From: Hetaerina americana
Lineage: Eukaryota > Arthropoda > Insecta > Odonata > Calopterygidae
Assembly (NCBI GenBank): GCA_022747635.1
Contig: JAKTNV010000005.1
Location: 50,237,013 to 50,301,012 of the forward strand
DNA length: 64,000 bases
Direction of reading: 5' to 3'
A program made the position numbers and the translations under genes. A model generated the notes under the pieces. The model did no database searches. It saw only the letters and a list, made by a program, of their open reading frames with translations, and was not told where the DNA came from. Below are positions 1 through 12,783 of this stretch, in pieces (within the stretch, counting starts at the first letter, position 1; every line of letters starts with the position of its first letter).

Positions 1-3000
1 CTTGGTATCCAGAATCGTTGTGTCCTCGAGGCTTTCCGTTTGACTTGTGCCCAGCATTCCTCCTTTTGGGTGCCCGTGGAAAACACAATCCCTCATAGCG
101 TATAAGGGAAATATATTTAAATTTAAAAAATTCGTTTTGAATTACTCTTGGCAGTCTCCGCTAATTTACATGAGTTTTTTTTGTCTTTCAAGCCGCCGGA
201 GCTACATTTGGTATGGAGGTGTGTAGGACGCAAACGAACAAAGAAAAATTATAAATAAACATGAGAGTGTTGATAAGCAGACTAATGCCAGTTTTTGAAT
301 CGGTTTGATTTGACTATAATATGGAAAAAAGTAATCAGCCGTTTGTAACGACGAGGAACGATTACATAGTTGATGAAATATGTAATTCATTAAATTATTA
401 ACAGTAATCTTTTTGTCCTTCAGTGTCTTTGTTCGAAAAGCATTTTATCCTCACATCCGGTGTCTTTTCCTGTGCTTTGATGGCCCAGGTTTACACAAAC
501 GACAGGTTATGAAAAAGCAATTGAGAAGTAAGTCTGGTATGATGCGTAGCTTATTCAGAGAGATAAGTAAATGCAATTAGCTTCAGGTCCCGCTTCATTC
601 ACCAAATTATGATATTCTGTCACCTATATCATTGTATCGATAAAAATATTTTTGATAATTTGCCATTATTATCTCCCGAATTAATGATATTTGGTTTGAT
701 GGCCGATGATTTGTTGGTGAAACCTAGAGATTATTCTAATCTGTCACTTGCCCAACAAACACAAGTTATATCTGAAAATGATTCTTAATATGGCTGTTGT
801 TGGTTGGAGTGAGGCTTAAGCTTTACAATGCCGGTCAATGAATAGTTTATCGTCATACAATTCTGTATTTGACGGCTGGATGCGTCAATATCCCATATCC
901 TAAGACTTAAACTTCCAGTAAAGTACAAGGCACCCGCATTTTTTCGCCACGCAAACAAAATTATTAAGGAACCCAATTATATTGGTAGATTCGACTGTCG
1001 GCATAAAATAAGAGATAAACGTCACAGACATATTCAAGCACTCGTTTTTGCCTCACACGATAAGGAGAAAAAATCGAATCAAAGAGCCAAAAATATCAAA
1101 TTAACTTGATGTTAGATTTGTTTAACTGGTCAACTTTTCAGTTGCAACAACTATCGCATAATGTACGAGTGTACATGTATTTTGTATGGCAGTTATATAA
1201 GCTGACATGTATTCATTCAAGGGTATGGATGAACAAAAATTTCTCCAAAAGTGGCTCGTGTCCTAACGCCACCCGCCAAACTCTCTTACGTTGGCTTGCA
1301 GGGTATTTTTTACATATAGTTGGTCCTATCGTCTGGTCCTTTTTATTCATTTAGAAGTAACAATAAAACTTTGAGACAGTCGCAGGTGTGGAAACGCTCG
1401 GATTAAGCGATACTTATTCCGAGAACTACAGATCATTCGAAAAATCTTCCTGCGCATGCATCGATTCGCAGTTCCTTGGAGACTGATGCAGATTTAGATT
1501 ATGACTTGGTAGTCTCGAGATAATGCGGAACATTTACCAAGATCAATAGGATGAGGTAGGTGAGAAAGGGGAGCCCAGGAGATTTATGGTAGTTGAAGAT
1601 TAAAGGAAAAAATGTCAGAGATATTATTGATAGGCCAGTTGCAGAATGGTAAGAAGGCAGAAAACATTCTTGAGGGCTTGAATTAGCTCAAAGAAATTGA
1701 TCTGGGATGGTGAATTGGGTACCTCGATTTAAATCGCTACAAGAGGTGTAAATTGATGATTTTTCCGATTGTTCTCACATTTTTTTTTGTATTTCGCGTT
1801 CGCTTCAGCATCCTGCTCTCCTTTTATTCCCAGGCGTAAGAAGCGCGTTTTCGTTCCATTTGTGTGGAAATTGGTTCGTCCCCAGGCGTGGGAAGCGTCG
1901 TGTCTTGTTATGTTTATGATCAGACTTCCATCACCTCCGATGTACCTTCACACCGCCCGAGCACAATCCCGCATCTATTATCCGTCTTTTCATTGAATTT
2001 TCAAGGCTCCCGAATGCTCATCAAAGTCAAATTATCCATTCCCAGCTCGAGGTGGTTACGCGAAGTGGTTTTCTCTGGAGAGCACTCTCTGACGCTGTCG
2101 GAGAATGGCATTGTGTATCCCTTTCGCTCCTTTTCGTAATTCTCCCACTCCCTCCTCCGTCCAGCGAGCAATTTCCTCTCTTTATCCCATCCGGATAATC
2201 GCGAACGAATTATCCCCCCCTCCCTGTAATCCCATAAGCTCCATCTATCTCTCTCTCGCTCTCTCTCACCATCATTCTTTCCTTCCAGCCAACCCTCTTG
2301 GGCGTTTGTGGTTTTCTGGAAAGCATCTCATCCTTCCGCTCTGCCAGATACGTCCACCGGGTGACGTTAAATTGTGACTCATCTTGAAATCGATATCCGT
2401 GGGAAACTTGCGAGCGTTTAGCAGTGAGATCAATATAGGGCTATTTTAATAGTTTGGTCTGCGGTTCAATTCCCGATACGGTGGTTAAAATGTACCGGTA
2501 TTTTACTTTGAATCACATATGTCTGTCAGCATCTTGGATGATGAGATTCTTCGAATTGGGATCTTCCAATGAATTTCGATATTTTTTATCCTACTTGATT
2601 TTTAACAATGCAAACCTAGTCTATCATAAACTTGACTTGATCTTGTCTATTTTATCCATAGCGTTTCGTTATTCAACTCTCCTTTTTAGATGGGTCTTGA
2701 CGGAAACAAAAAATGAAAGCATTGCAGCATTTGAAATGGGTTCAGATGATTATTCACTTAGGTCGATTAACCAAAGATATTTTTGAAATTCGGTCAAAGC
2801 ATTTCTACATTGAGTTTCATCTATTGGAAGTTTCAATAACTGCTATTTTCACGCCACTCCTCCGTTAATTAGTCCTTAAAAAGAGTACTCTTAAGATAGC
2901 TTGGGCTCTTTTCGGCAAGATTAATACAAATATCTGCTGTACAATAAATTCTAATTAGAAATAATAATCGAGTTTTTTAAAGCTCTTATTTGATAGATTA

Positions 3001-4559
3001 AGTAACATTTTCGTTTTTGCAAAAGCATATGCGTGGCTTCCCACGCTTGATACCTTGAGGAATATTTCGAAAATATCTGACCACTTTTGAATTTCTCAAC
3101 ATGAAGGGGAACTTGGCGCCTTGAATTAAACACATTTTGAATTTTTTCATATACTTCTCGATTTAAATTCAAAAGGATCTGCTGATTATTCGCTACAAAA
3201 GATCATTTGCGACATTTTATATAATTTAATTAGGCAAAATGCATATGACAAAGGCCTAACTATGAATAGTTTTTGAAGAAATAAAATGTCGTCATTGATT
3301 TCTCTACAAGCACGTATTGTCCTTCGAAACACTTAAAATTTCCTTAGCAACTGAAGGTAAGATTTCCAAATGCAATGTCGACAAGATTAAATTTTTACAT
3401 CTGTTAAACGTTTGTAGAAAGTAACATTAAGGATTTTAATGAAATTAATAGAACTCTCTTTACATTCTTCAGTTTTAAACGCGGCCGAAAGTAATTTCTC
3501 TTTAGCATATTACCATTAAAATTAATGCGGAACATCCTGAGATTTGGAAACAGTCGACCTACAAGTTATACAAGTTGTGCCCAAAATAATATTGCCCCAA
3601 ATCTTGGTAAAACTGAAGACCAGTTTTTTAGAAAATGACCTTTAAACTTCTCACCAGCGACTGTTTCTTTACGATCTCAGATGGCATTGTCGCAAATTAT
3701 TCCCTTCATGGAATTAACGCTTGGAAAGTGCAGCATTGAAATCAGAAGTTAGATGGTGAACTAGGCGTTGCTCACTGTAAATGATAGAACCATGCGAAGG
3801 AGTTTGTGCAAAGGAGGTCGGGTTTAATGCGTCAGTGTTTCCTTTTTTTTCTATGTTGGCCGCGAATCGCGAGAAGAAAAAAGGTCCTTGAAACTGCCTG
3901 ATCGGCATTCACTCTCTCGATTTATTGCCGTTTTCTGACCAACCGATGCTGGGTGGAGCTTGGATTGTCTCCTCGTTGCCTCAAGTAAACTCACAGGATT
4001 GATATCTTGGGTAAAGTTTAATAAAGCGTCGTGACTTCATATAATCATAGTCTGTAATTTTTTTTACAGTTATGAGACCATTTTTAATCTCTCTCATGAC
4101 AGTTTTCATCGACGAGGGAGCTTTTTTCAGTTTTTTTGTTCGTTCCTTGAATAATTTGTTACGAAAGAACTCTATCGGGTTGGTACGGTGACCAGTGTGC
4201 TGGTTTTCAACCCCGATCATTGCCAAAAATTCTGCCATCCATACCTGCTGGCACACCTTCCAGTGGTGTCCTCATCCCTACCTACTTGGGTGCCATGTGG
4301 AGAGCACTTCAAATGGAGTTCCTCGTCTTTTGGATGGGACGTCTCACTGTGGCCCTCTTGACACTTAAGAATGGATATATGCCTACGCCGAGTTCTATCT
4401 CTCCCCGCCTGCATTGCCGGAAATTCCAACCTTATAACAAATCACCAAAATATCGCTAATTGTTCAAAATTACCTCAGGTGTCTGTTGCCTCTATGAATA
4501 ACTAATGCGAAGCCTTAGTTCTCCCAAAACATTCGTTTCGGTTCCAAATGTGCTAATGA
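1..4559. other. Unassigned AT-rich sequence
   Basis: No recognisable gene or element was found. The sequence is AT-rich with short random open frames on both strands. A pyrimidine-rich stretch lies at about 2090-2300 and includes a short CT run near 2250. Open frames overlap on both strands at about 3980-4430, but neither resembles a protein family I know. This is most simply intergenic or intronic DNA. Confidence 0.5.
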
Positions 4560-4759
4560 CAAAAGGTTAAGGACGAGCTAAGGGGGGCGGGTGACGTTGA
4601 TGAGCATACTCATCGCTGGGCTTTGAAGGGGCCCAAGACGCCTGGGAGGGGGGTGGTGGCCCAAACAAAGTGTTTGAAGGGCATTGATCGACACCGACAC
4701 TGGCTTCCAGGGTAGCGGTCCCCGTGCCAAAATCCAAGGTATCGAGCGGTCGGACTCAC

Positions 4760-4799
4760 CTCGTTGCGACAGATCCCCACTTTGGGTTTTATTGCCCAT
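4760..4799 (-). other. Candidate first coding exon (speculative)
   Basis: On the minus strand an ATG at 4799 has a purine at -3 and G at +4 and opens a frame reading MGNKTQSGDLSQR. After 40 bases it meets GAG|GTGAGT, a near-perfect splice donor (GT at 4759-4758). The upstream minus-strand sequence is GA-rich and includes GGATAAAAG, which could be a weak TATA-like element. A start of Met-Gly-Asn would suit N-myristoylation. No downstream exon could be matched and the protein is not recognised, so this could be chance. Confidence 0.15.
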
Positions 4800-6216
4800 G
4801 TCTCTCTCCTCTTTTATCCCTCTCTCTCTCTACGGGGGGATGTAGAGAGACCAGGAGGTAAAGAGAAGCGGTGGTTTCCGTTTGAGAGCTGGGCGAAAAC
4901 TCGAGACAATCGATGCGAGTCGACCGAGGGGATTTTATAGAAGCTCCCGATTCTGTGATTTGTTCTCGATGCGTCTGTTGAACTACAATGCGATACGAAG
5001 AATTTTTAAAGTATTTGCGTCTGAGATGAACTTTTGTAATCCTAATATTTCAAATACGGTCGGTACTTTTGCCGAGTGCTAACTAATTTGCATAGAGTTG
5101 TACAGTTCCAGGTATTGTTATAATGGATTCCTTTCCAACGATGATGTCACGCACAGCATTTGACGTACGTTTTAAATTTCGGAATCCAGGAATTTTAATA
5201 GTCTATCCTAAATGAGGTGAAATTCGATTCAAATGAGATATATTCTTTATATATTATGGGAATTCTCGGATACTACTTTGATATTTGAATGCTTTAACCC
5301 TGCCCTTCACTTACCAAAATAATGTACTCAAACCTCAGTTACATGTCTATGACTATTTAGAAATCTTACCCGGTCAAAGAGTGGTGGTCTTCATTAATGG
5401 TCAAACGTCGCAGTTATTTCAGCTTTTTCTACAATAGTAACTGCAAGTGCAACCTGAAATTCTTACTACTGACTCTAAACTTTCGTTTGACTAAAAACCG
5501 ATATTATTTTTCAGGGAATAATATTTGATCATTAAGGCTAACAACAAAATCTCTTTTCAGAGATTCAGATTTTATAAATAATACGGGAGATTTCTTAATA
5601 AAAAATAAGGAAACTATTCCTAGAATGTTCCTGAGTAAAATCTTGGTAAAAAAGGGCATGTTTGATTAATTCATCATATTATAACGATTGTGTACCAATT
5701 AATATTCTTCTTAAATCAAGACATGCTCTTTGACTTCACTACAGTGAGATAAATATTATGGGGGCTTTAGTGAGTGTCAAATACATTGTATAAATTAAGG
5801 CCATTTTGCATTCTATTATTTTAGGTGCCAAATGATATCATTAGTTTGAGCAGCAAATTAAACTTGAGCTCATTTATCAGTAATGCCGAATGGACACAGG
5901 TCGCCTCGTGTATTCTTAACGACAGTCATTCTGTCAGCTGCCTGGAGGGAGCCCTTTCCATCAAATTTTAGAAGTTTTAATTATAAACGTAAAGCAGCCA
6001 CTGAGTGATAAACTTCATTGTAGTTATTAAAATATTGTTTGCATGGTATGTGGACGGCATTTAGTATTGGAAGTGTCATTGTCTGTAAGAATATTTTGTC
6101 TCCTATCTGTTTTTCTAGTGCGTGTATTTAAGTATTTTTCGTTGTAAGAGTGATCATTGACCAAAATTGACCGTTGCCACCAGGAAAATTGTCTAATTGC
6201 AACGTAATTCTTAAAT
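4800..6216. other. Unassigned sequence
   Basis: The first 70 bases are rich in CT and GA runs, and the rest is AT-rich with many stops in all frames. No gene or repeat was recognised. Confidence 0.5.
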
Positions 6217-6244
6217 AAATTAAATAAACAAATAAATAAATAAA
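6217..6244 (+). repeat. (TAAA)n-like microsatellite
   Basis: A short run of AAATAAATAAACAAATAAAT-type units with one C interruption. It lies about 50 bases before the inverted repeat at 6295 and could be a poly-A-like tail remnant or simple expansion. Confidence 0.6.
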
Positions 6245-6294
6245 AATTCTCACTGAATTAGTAAACTTTGTATTTTTTCGTAAAAATTAAATTA

Positions 6295-6398
6295 CGCCAC
6301 CACCCGCTTCGACACTCCTAGGAATACTAGGCGACATCATCACATACCCGTGCCTGATGATGTCACCTATGCGTCGAAACGGGTAGTTGTGTGATAAA
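6295..6398. repeat. Imperfect inverted repeat with hammerhead-like core
   Basis: The two halves, about 6295-6342 and 6354-6398, are related as imperfect reverse complements around a short spacer. The right half reads CTGATGA (6354-6360), a loop region, then GTCGAAAC (GAAAC at 6376-6380) and CGGGTAG. The left half, read on the minus strand, gives TGATGATGTCGCCTAG, then GTGTCGAAGCGGGTGG. The layout CTGATGA, stem-loop, GAAAC matches the other inverted repeats at 12069 and 21159. It may be a pair of opposed ends of a Penelope-like or other retroelement. Pairing in the central stem is imperfect here. Confidence 0.45.
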
Positions 6399-7386
6399 GT
6401 TTTTGTGAAAAAAATTTAAAGTTTATTTATTCAGTAATCATGAATTTTCAAAAAGTATAGCCTGAAACCACCGCATTTTTTAAATTCATTCTGCCACTCG
6501 TGTTTTACTGCCAAACTCTCAACGGTATTGAAGAATGGGCACACTTATGGAAACAGCTGTCAAATAAAAGTGGAACGTTGAACGGTTAATGTTTACTTTT
6601 AACTGAGCCACATTCCGCAGAATTCTCTATTTACTTATTTTTGCCTGAGAATGGAATTCATGTTCCTTGGGGCCTTTTAAAGAGCCTTTCGAAAGACTAT
6701 CTCCCTGATGAGTTTCTTTCTCGGATTATGCGTATATAATTGTTAACTGTTTACACAGGTTCACTTGTCTATTTCACCCACCTGCTGCAGGATGCTACTT
6801 TCAAAATTGACTGCCGCGCATGCGTTTTTGAACTCTCGCCTGAATGAGAACGCACATACATTCAAAACCTCTAATTTTCTCTTTGTTCGAACAAGAAAAA
6901 AGAACCTTTAGCATTGATGTGGAGGGGACGATGCCGTTCAAAGCCACATCGTCAGAAATTAGCATACTTTTCGCGATGTTCCGCGAGATTCGTCCGAAAA
7001 TTCATAATTCTCGTTGCATTAAATTAATAATTGCATCAAATCTATTAGGAGTGAGTCGGTGTTGGAATTATTAATGACCAATGTTATCCTAGAGTTCTCC
7101 GTTTGCATCAGTATCCCAATTTGTATACGCTCTTGAATGAGAGTTAAGTAATATGTAGAGTGATTCCCGTAGTTGCAGAAAACTGGAAAACAGTAGACCA
7201 AAAACTTGTAGCAGTAATGATTCCAAAACTACTTGAAAATAACATTTTAAGCAACAGTGCTCCGTACTTATTCCACAACTTATTAAACCTAACTCTTATG
7301 GAGTCAAACTTATTACGCTTATTGTTATTATTATTACTATGCTGTTTATAATATTACGCGGTTTTAACTGAATGATACTAAATAAT
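6399..7386. other. Unassigned AT-rich sequence
   Basis: Only short open frames occur, with no recognisable product. A small open frame at about 6844-7072 is unremarkable in composition. Confidence 0.5.
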
Positions 7387-7389
7387 TTT

Positions 7390-7455
7390 CATCTACATCT
7401 ACATGGTGCCTTGCAAGCTATCGAGGGTGTGTGGCAGGGCGTCAATATTGTTTCT
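7390..7455 (+). repeat. Fragment of a dispersed CATCTACATCTACAT repeat
   Basis: The sequence CATCTACATCTACATGG is followed by CTTGCAAGCTATCGAGGG and TGTGTGGCAGGGCG. From memory, a motif of this form (ATCTACATCTACA, then a GCAAGCCAC box, then GTGTGTGGC) recurs in arthropod genomes at the edge of interspersed repeats. Only this short piece is visible here and its parent element is unknown to me. Confidence 0.35.
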
Positions 7456-10400
7456 AAAAATTCAGTTTTCAATAAATAAACTAAATAATTCAATTAATGT
7501 AAATAATTTTTATAACAGGTGCAAGCACTATGGTAACCAATTGTAAAACCCATCTCTACGCTTGCAAGACGAAATGTTAGTGAGAACAATAAAATAAGGG
7601 GTAGATATATGAGAAATTACCACACAATACAGGTAGGCCACTTAAAATTCATTTTACTCAAGCATCATCACGTTATTCTTATCCATTATCGTTATCGGAG
7701 AAATTTCCTGGGATTTTCTAGGACAGTAAATGTGCAAAAGATCAGTAAGCCATTGATCCATTCCATTGATCTGATTTAAATTTAATAGCTAACATTACTT
7801 TTTTCGGAAATTTTGAAGAATTTTCTGAAAGATAGATTTCCTAATAATGGATATGCGATCAACATTTAACAGGTGAATTTTCCCATACTCCATTTGTACG
7901 TGGTTATAGCGAAACGGAAAACTTTTGGAGAACCCATTTTTGGAGAAAGTAGTCGATATACCTTAAATGCGTACTTCCCTAATCATTTTCGACCAGCGTG
8001 AAATTTGGTGCCGTGGTGTGTGAAATCACTAAATTTTTTTTACAAAAAGTCGCGCGACGATTTTTCACGTTTTCTCCCTATCCCTGTGAGTCGGGATATT
8101 GTAGATTTTTCAATAGACAAATGTGGTAAAACTGTGGATAATACAGTGGCGATTGTTGAATTTCCGAGGGAATTGACTGGTATGAGCAACACTATACAAG
8201 CACTCTAGTTTTGGAGTTCTTATGTGATTCAGGAAGTTGCTGATTTCTCACTTCCCGAAACCAAATTATGACACTATAGCCGTTTAACGCTCTCGAATTG
8301 ATATTTGTTGATCTTTGTTACATATTCCTCTCGCTGCCTTTCTAAATACAGGTAGCTAATTTAATTGAAAAACACGAGAATATAATTAAACGAAATAAAT
8401 ATTTTTAATATGAATTTAATGAAACTCGACCAGTAAATTAGAATAAAATTTGCAGGAGATGTCGTATATGCATTCTGTGTTAAAAAATGAATTATTTTTA
8501 CAGTGGGTAAATTAGGATAACCGATATTCAAATTAAATTTATTTCCGAAAATGTAATTCATAATTTGGATCTGCCTTTTCACGTTCATGATTCACGCATG
8601 CAATTATTCGGAAATGAGAATCATCATATAGTAGCCATTATTATTCAGGTATGGTTGAATAATTATGTTGGGGCGCTAAATTATTTAACAGCTTTATCAT
8701 TATCCATTAATTAGTGGTTTTAAATTTGTGGTTCCGGCCATAGGAAATATGACACAGTCCATATCGAATAGTTCATTCCAAATCGGTAGTTCATATTCCA
8801 TCCGATAGCGTATTTTGGTGCGTGAAAAGAAACTCATTTAATTTCACAAGAACTTCTACGCAGCATGGAAACTAATGCGGATGGTGCCTGGATCGCGCGG
8901 TGCATATTTCTTTCGACCCCAATGCTCACCTACGGCAGCACATGGTGCGTCCTGGTGAGAACTCTCGTGACAGTGAATCGATGGCAGATGGGCAATCTGT
9001 GTCAAGTGGACGGATGAGACACTGAGTCGTCCGTATTGAAGTGGCTCGTATGTGGAGGCTTATCGATTTTAACGCCCAACTGAATCAACCTCTTCGCCTC
9101 GGTCGCGTTTTTGGTGCGTTAGAGGCCGGCTTATGCGGACCTTGATGCGACCCATCTAATGAGCTGCTTACTCCATCTCACTACCTCATCTGGTCATTTT
9201 TATGTTTAGGGTGTCTTCTCTGATCTTTTTTGCGTCAGTTTGATTCCGTTCGGATTTGAATAAACCGAAAGAAAGTGGCCAAAGAACGGAGATAATTTAT
9301 TTCTATCGTAATTTCTTTTCTTCATAAAATTAGCAGAGCCCGATTGTTTCAATCTTCAAAAACTTCAAATTTTTCTTATAACAAGGCAACATATTTTTTA
9401 ATCAATAAATTTATAGCTCTAGTAGTTTTCACCTGTCGACATACATTAACATCGAATCGGCGTATCACGATTTAATTTTTCTAGCATTCAAAAGCACTAC
9501 TGCCAATAGAGAGGGCAAAAAGTTATTATTCTGTACTTTATGATTTGATCTCAGAAACAATGCAAATAATGATATTCATAACATCTGGAATTGTATAAAT
9601 GGCAATAATTGAAAAAAATCAAAGTTACAGGCGATCTTTGTCACTCCGTAGAGCATATTATTATTAGTCGGTGTAGGGTGATATTGATATTAGTTCTTCA
9701 TCCAAGGAAAATATTTCCTCCATAATTACATACTCTGTCTTTCACCGTGTGCATCATCCCTATGTGTCCATATTTCAATCCAACAAGGGTGGTTTTACTT
9801 TCTCTGCGATAAGATATAACTCTACCATTTCACTGATGGTGACAAACACTTTCATTAAAAAATTTATTTAATTCACTTTGGTATTGATTTCATTCCCTAT
9901 ATGATGTTAACGCAATAGTACACTTTATTCCACGAATTCCATAAACGCTTATTTTATTTTTCGAAAGTATAGATCTATAATTTTCTCTCCGTGGGTGGAA
10001 ACGATTTTGAGCTGCAACTTTTGAGAAGCTGATTCCTGTTCCACAAAAAAAAAGCCGATTACCTTTTTCTTTTCTCCGTGCGTGGTAGAAGAAAAATATC
10101 CTCAGTATTTGTTTCCCACAGTTACTGTTTTTGTGCTCACTTTTCCATTGACCAAATAATACGGTGAGTGGAACTTAAAAATATTATGGTTTCAATGCTT
10201 CTGAGTGGTAGCATTCGAGCGCTTGTCGCCTGGTACGTATAGGTTTGTGTATACTTGAAAAAAAAAGTTTCCGTTCAGTGGACGATGACGGATGAGGTTT
10301 CCAAGACTGAACGTCATATCCGGCGGCACATATAAGGGCGCTATTGAGAATGCAACGTCGTCGCTACCGTGAGAAGGGCACGTCTTGGAGGAAAGGTGAT

Positions 10401-11310
10401 AGAAATCTACATACAGACTCAGTTCATAAATCTGCAATTATTGTTTTGGGAGAATTTGAACATGTTGACGCGTAAATGAAGCTACACGATGCCTAGTTCC
10501 GCACAGGAAGTCACTAAACCTTAATTTAATTTTCAAAATTTTCATTTGTGCCCATTTTAAAATTCACTTTACCAAGTCTCCATCGTGCAGTTATACTTGT
10601 ATTCACTGATTCATGTACAAATTTCAAATACATCTTCAGTGTACTTACTGATGCAATACTTTTCATTGCATTTAACCCTTCCCTCAATTTAGTTCTTGTA
10701 ATAGTATAATATGAAAATAAGTGCAAGCATTAGGCGCGTCACAATTGAACAATCGGTTAGTCTACACACTTTCGTAGTTTTAAATCGCTCAATATGAATT
10801 CAAGATAAATACGCATGCCTATAACTGCGACTCGTGTAATTCTATTCAGTAAACGTTGCCTTTTAGCTATAGCAAATGTTTCCTCATATTATCTTCTTTG
10901 AAAAAAACTATTAAAAGATTAAATAATTCGCCTATTCCAGTGGTAATATTTTAAAGTTATAGACATACAAGTACGTGTGTTACATTACAATGGTAACTGA
11001 GGGTGGGAGAGAGAGGTTAAATTGATCGCAGTGTTTAGCTAATGCAAAGCAAGTCTTCTCTATCCTTGAATCTGTCCACTTTTTTCTCATCTTTGTTTTG
11101 CGATAAGGTTGTGCAATTAACTATCCTCTTAATTTTGTATATGGTTCCTATAAATGCAAGAAATTGCTGATGTCCTGTCATTGCCCGTTCTGCTCAAACC
11201 CACTTTCCCTGTGTTCGTCTTTTATGTGTCCCTTTCCCTTATATCTTTATCCATGTGAATGAATTTTGTACGCCATGTGGCGGGTTTTCGTGTTTTAATG
11301 TGTATAAATG

Positions 11311-11313
<3 letters not shown>
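7456..11313. other. Unassigned sequence
   Basis: AT-rich sequence with no recognised gene. A stretch at about 8870-9130 is richer in GC than its surroundings but shows no convincing open frame with splice sites. Nothing else stands out. Confidence 0.5.
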
Positions 11314-11394
<81 letters not shown>

Positions 11395-11400
11395 ATATAT
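11314..11400. repeat. (TA)n tract grading into a TATATG hexamer array
   Basis: About 38 bases of pure TA are followed by about seven GTATAT hexamer units (about 11353-11391) and a final TA run. Because the array is a variant of TA it can be read as coding on either strand, which is meaningless. Unlike most TA tracts in the window, no mobile element was recognised next to it. Confidence 0.9.
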
Positions 11401-12012
11401 GGTTTAAGCTCATGTATGGCCTTTGAGTAGCCCCTCTGTGAAACATGATATTAAAATGCACGAAAAAAATTGTTTTTCTACGTGGGATAAATTTCTACAG
11501 AGGTAAAGGCGTACCATCGATTTCTTGCAAGCAGTGAGCCAAAAGGTATCTTCGATTCCTTTGATTTCAGCGACCGACCTCTCATAATGTGACAAAGGGG
11601 CAAAATTAAAAAACTCATATTATGAACTTCAAATGAAACTTATGCTCAATCATTTAGTACGGTGTATATTATCGATATGCATTTTCCCGATTCTCTATAT
11701 TTGGCATTCCGTCACGCGGTACTATCGACATTTTGTTATGTCTGTAATGTTAATGTCACTCAACTAATCCGGGATTGGCATTACACTTTGCATTGGCGGC
11801 ACTTAAGCGCAGAGGGCGGAACAGGAATGTTCGACTGCTGATCGAAGGGTACCGGTTGAATTACCTCTGGGGTTATGTAATCCCATATTACAGCAAACTG
11901 TTGTTTTCTGTGCATCATAGCTTTTGAGAGACCGAATTGGAGGAAGAAGACTGGGTCCTTTTCGGGGAGTTAATGAAACTCATGAAGTAAAGTTCCAGTA
12001 TAAAGAGATTAT
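11401..12012. other. Unassigned sequence
   Basis: No gene or repeat was recognised. The sequence includes a modest GC-rich patch near 11790-11860 without features. Confidence 0.45.
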
Positions 12013-12227
12013 CTAAAGAATCTGAATAAAAAGAGACGTTTCAGGCGTGATATGGTGGAATATCATGATTAATTAAAAATAGCAATTTTCCACAAAAATA
12101 AAATTTAATGCGACCGGTTTCAATGTTACTACATCATCATCAGGTGATGATGTAGTAACATTGAAACCGGTCGCATTAAATTTTATTTTTGTGGAAAATT
12201 GCTATTTTTAATTAACTAAAGAATCTG
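12013..12227. mobile_element. Palindromic insertion flanked by a 12-bp direct repeat
   Basis: The direct repeat CTAAAGAATCTG occurs at 12013-12024 and 12216-12227. The 191 bases between comprise about 44 unique bases and a perfect palindrome. The palindrome has 71-base arms at 12069-12139 and 12145-12215 with a 5-base spacer. The right copy of the direct repeat starts exactly where the palindrome ends, as expected for a target-site duplication. Read outward on the minus strand from the centre, the arm begins CCTGATGATGATGTAG, continues TAACATTGAAACC and ends in an AT-rich tail. This is the CTGATGA, stem, GAAAC pattern seen elsewhere in the window. It may be an inverted dimer of a small retroelement end. 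Confidence 0.6.
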
Positions 12228-12332
12228 GTTTCAGATTTTAAACATTTAGAATTTAACTGAGACATGACATACATGGAACACTAAATCGTCGTTGCTTGCA
12301 ATGTCCACACAATATAGGTAACGTCTAGGCAT

Positions 12333-12405
12333 GGTGGCCTAGCTGGTGAACCGCTTATCTACTGACCGTCATGATTGTGGGTTCAAACACGAATGGATAC
12401 CCCAA
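12333..12405 (+). repeat. tRNA-like sequence, possible SINE head
   Basis: TGGCCTAGCTGG at about 12333 resembles a pol III A box, and GGGTTCAAACAC about 50 bases later resembles a B box. The sequence between them does not fold into an obvious functional tRNA, and no second copy was found here. It is probably a decayed tRNA-derived SINE, but this is uncertain. Confidence 0.3.
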
Positions 12406-12783
12406 ATTGAGTACGTTAACTTGAACTTAGCGATCATGAAAGTGCCAGATTTTCACGTGAAATCCATGTATAATAAAGTCTACCTTCTGGCTAGTTGATA
12501 TCGGATGTTTTACATTTATCATCGCTGTTGATAGATTTATCTACGTGTTCGAGAAATGTTATCGTGCCATAACATCGAAATCCGTTTATTTTTCTTCCAT
12601 CATTACCTTCGGGGGTCGATTTTGGAAATGAATTATTGCACACCCTTGCCCATTATCTGCGAGTATTGATAATTCCTTATCGGTGCTTTCTTGCTATCAG
12701 TCAAGTGGACAACTGCTGACCGTGCACTGCGTCTCGGTGCAATAAACATTTGTAGGTACTCTAATTTGAACAATATAAAAAAA

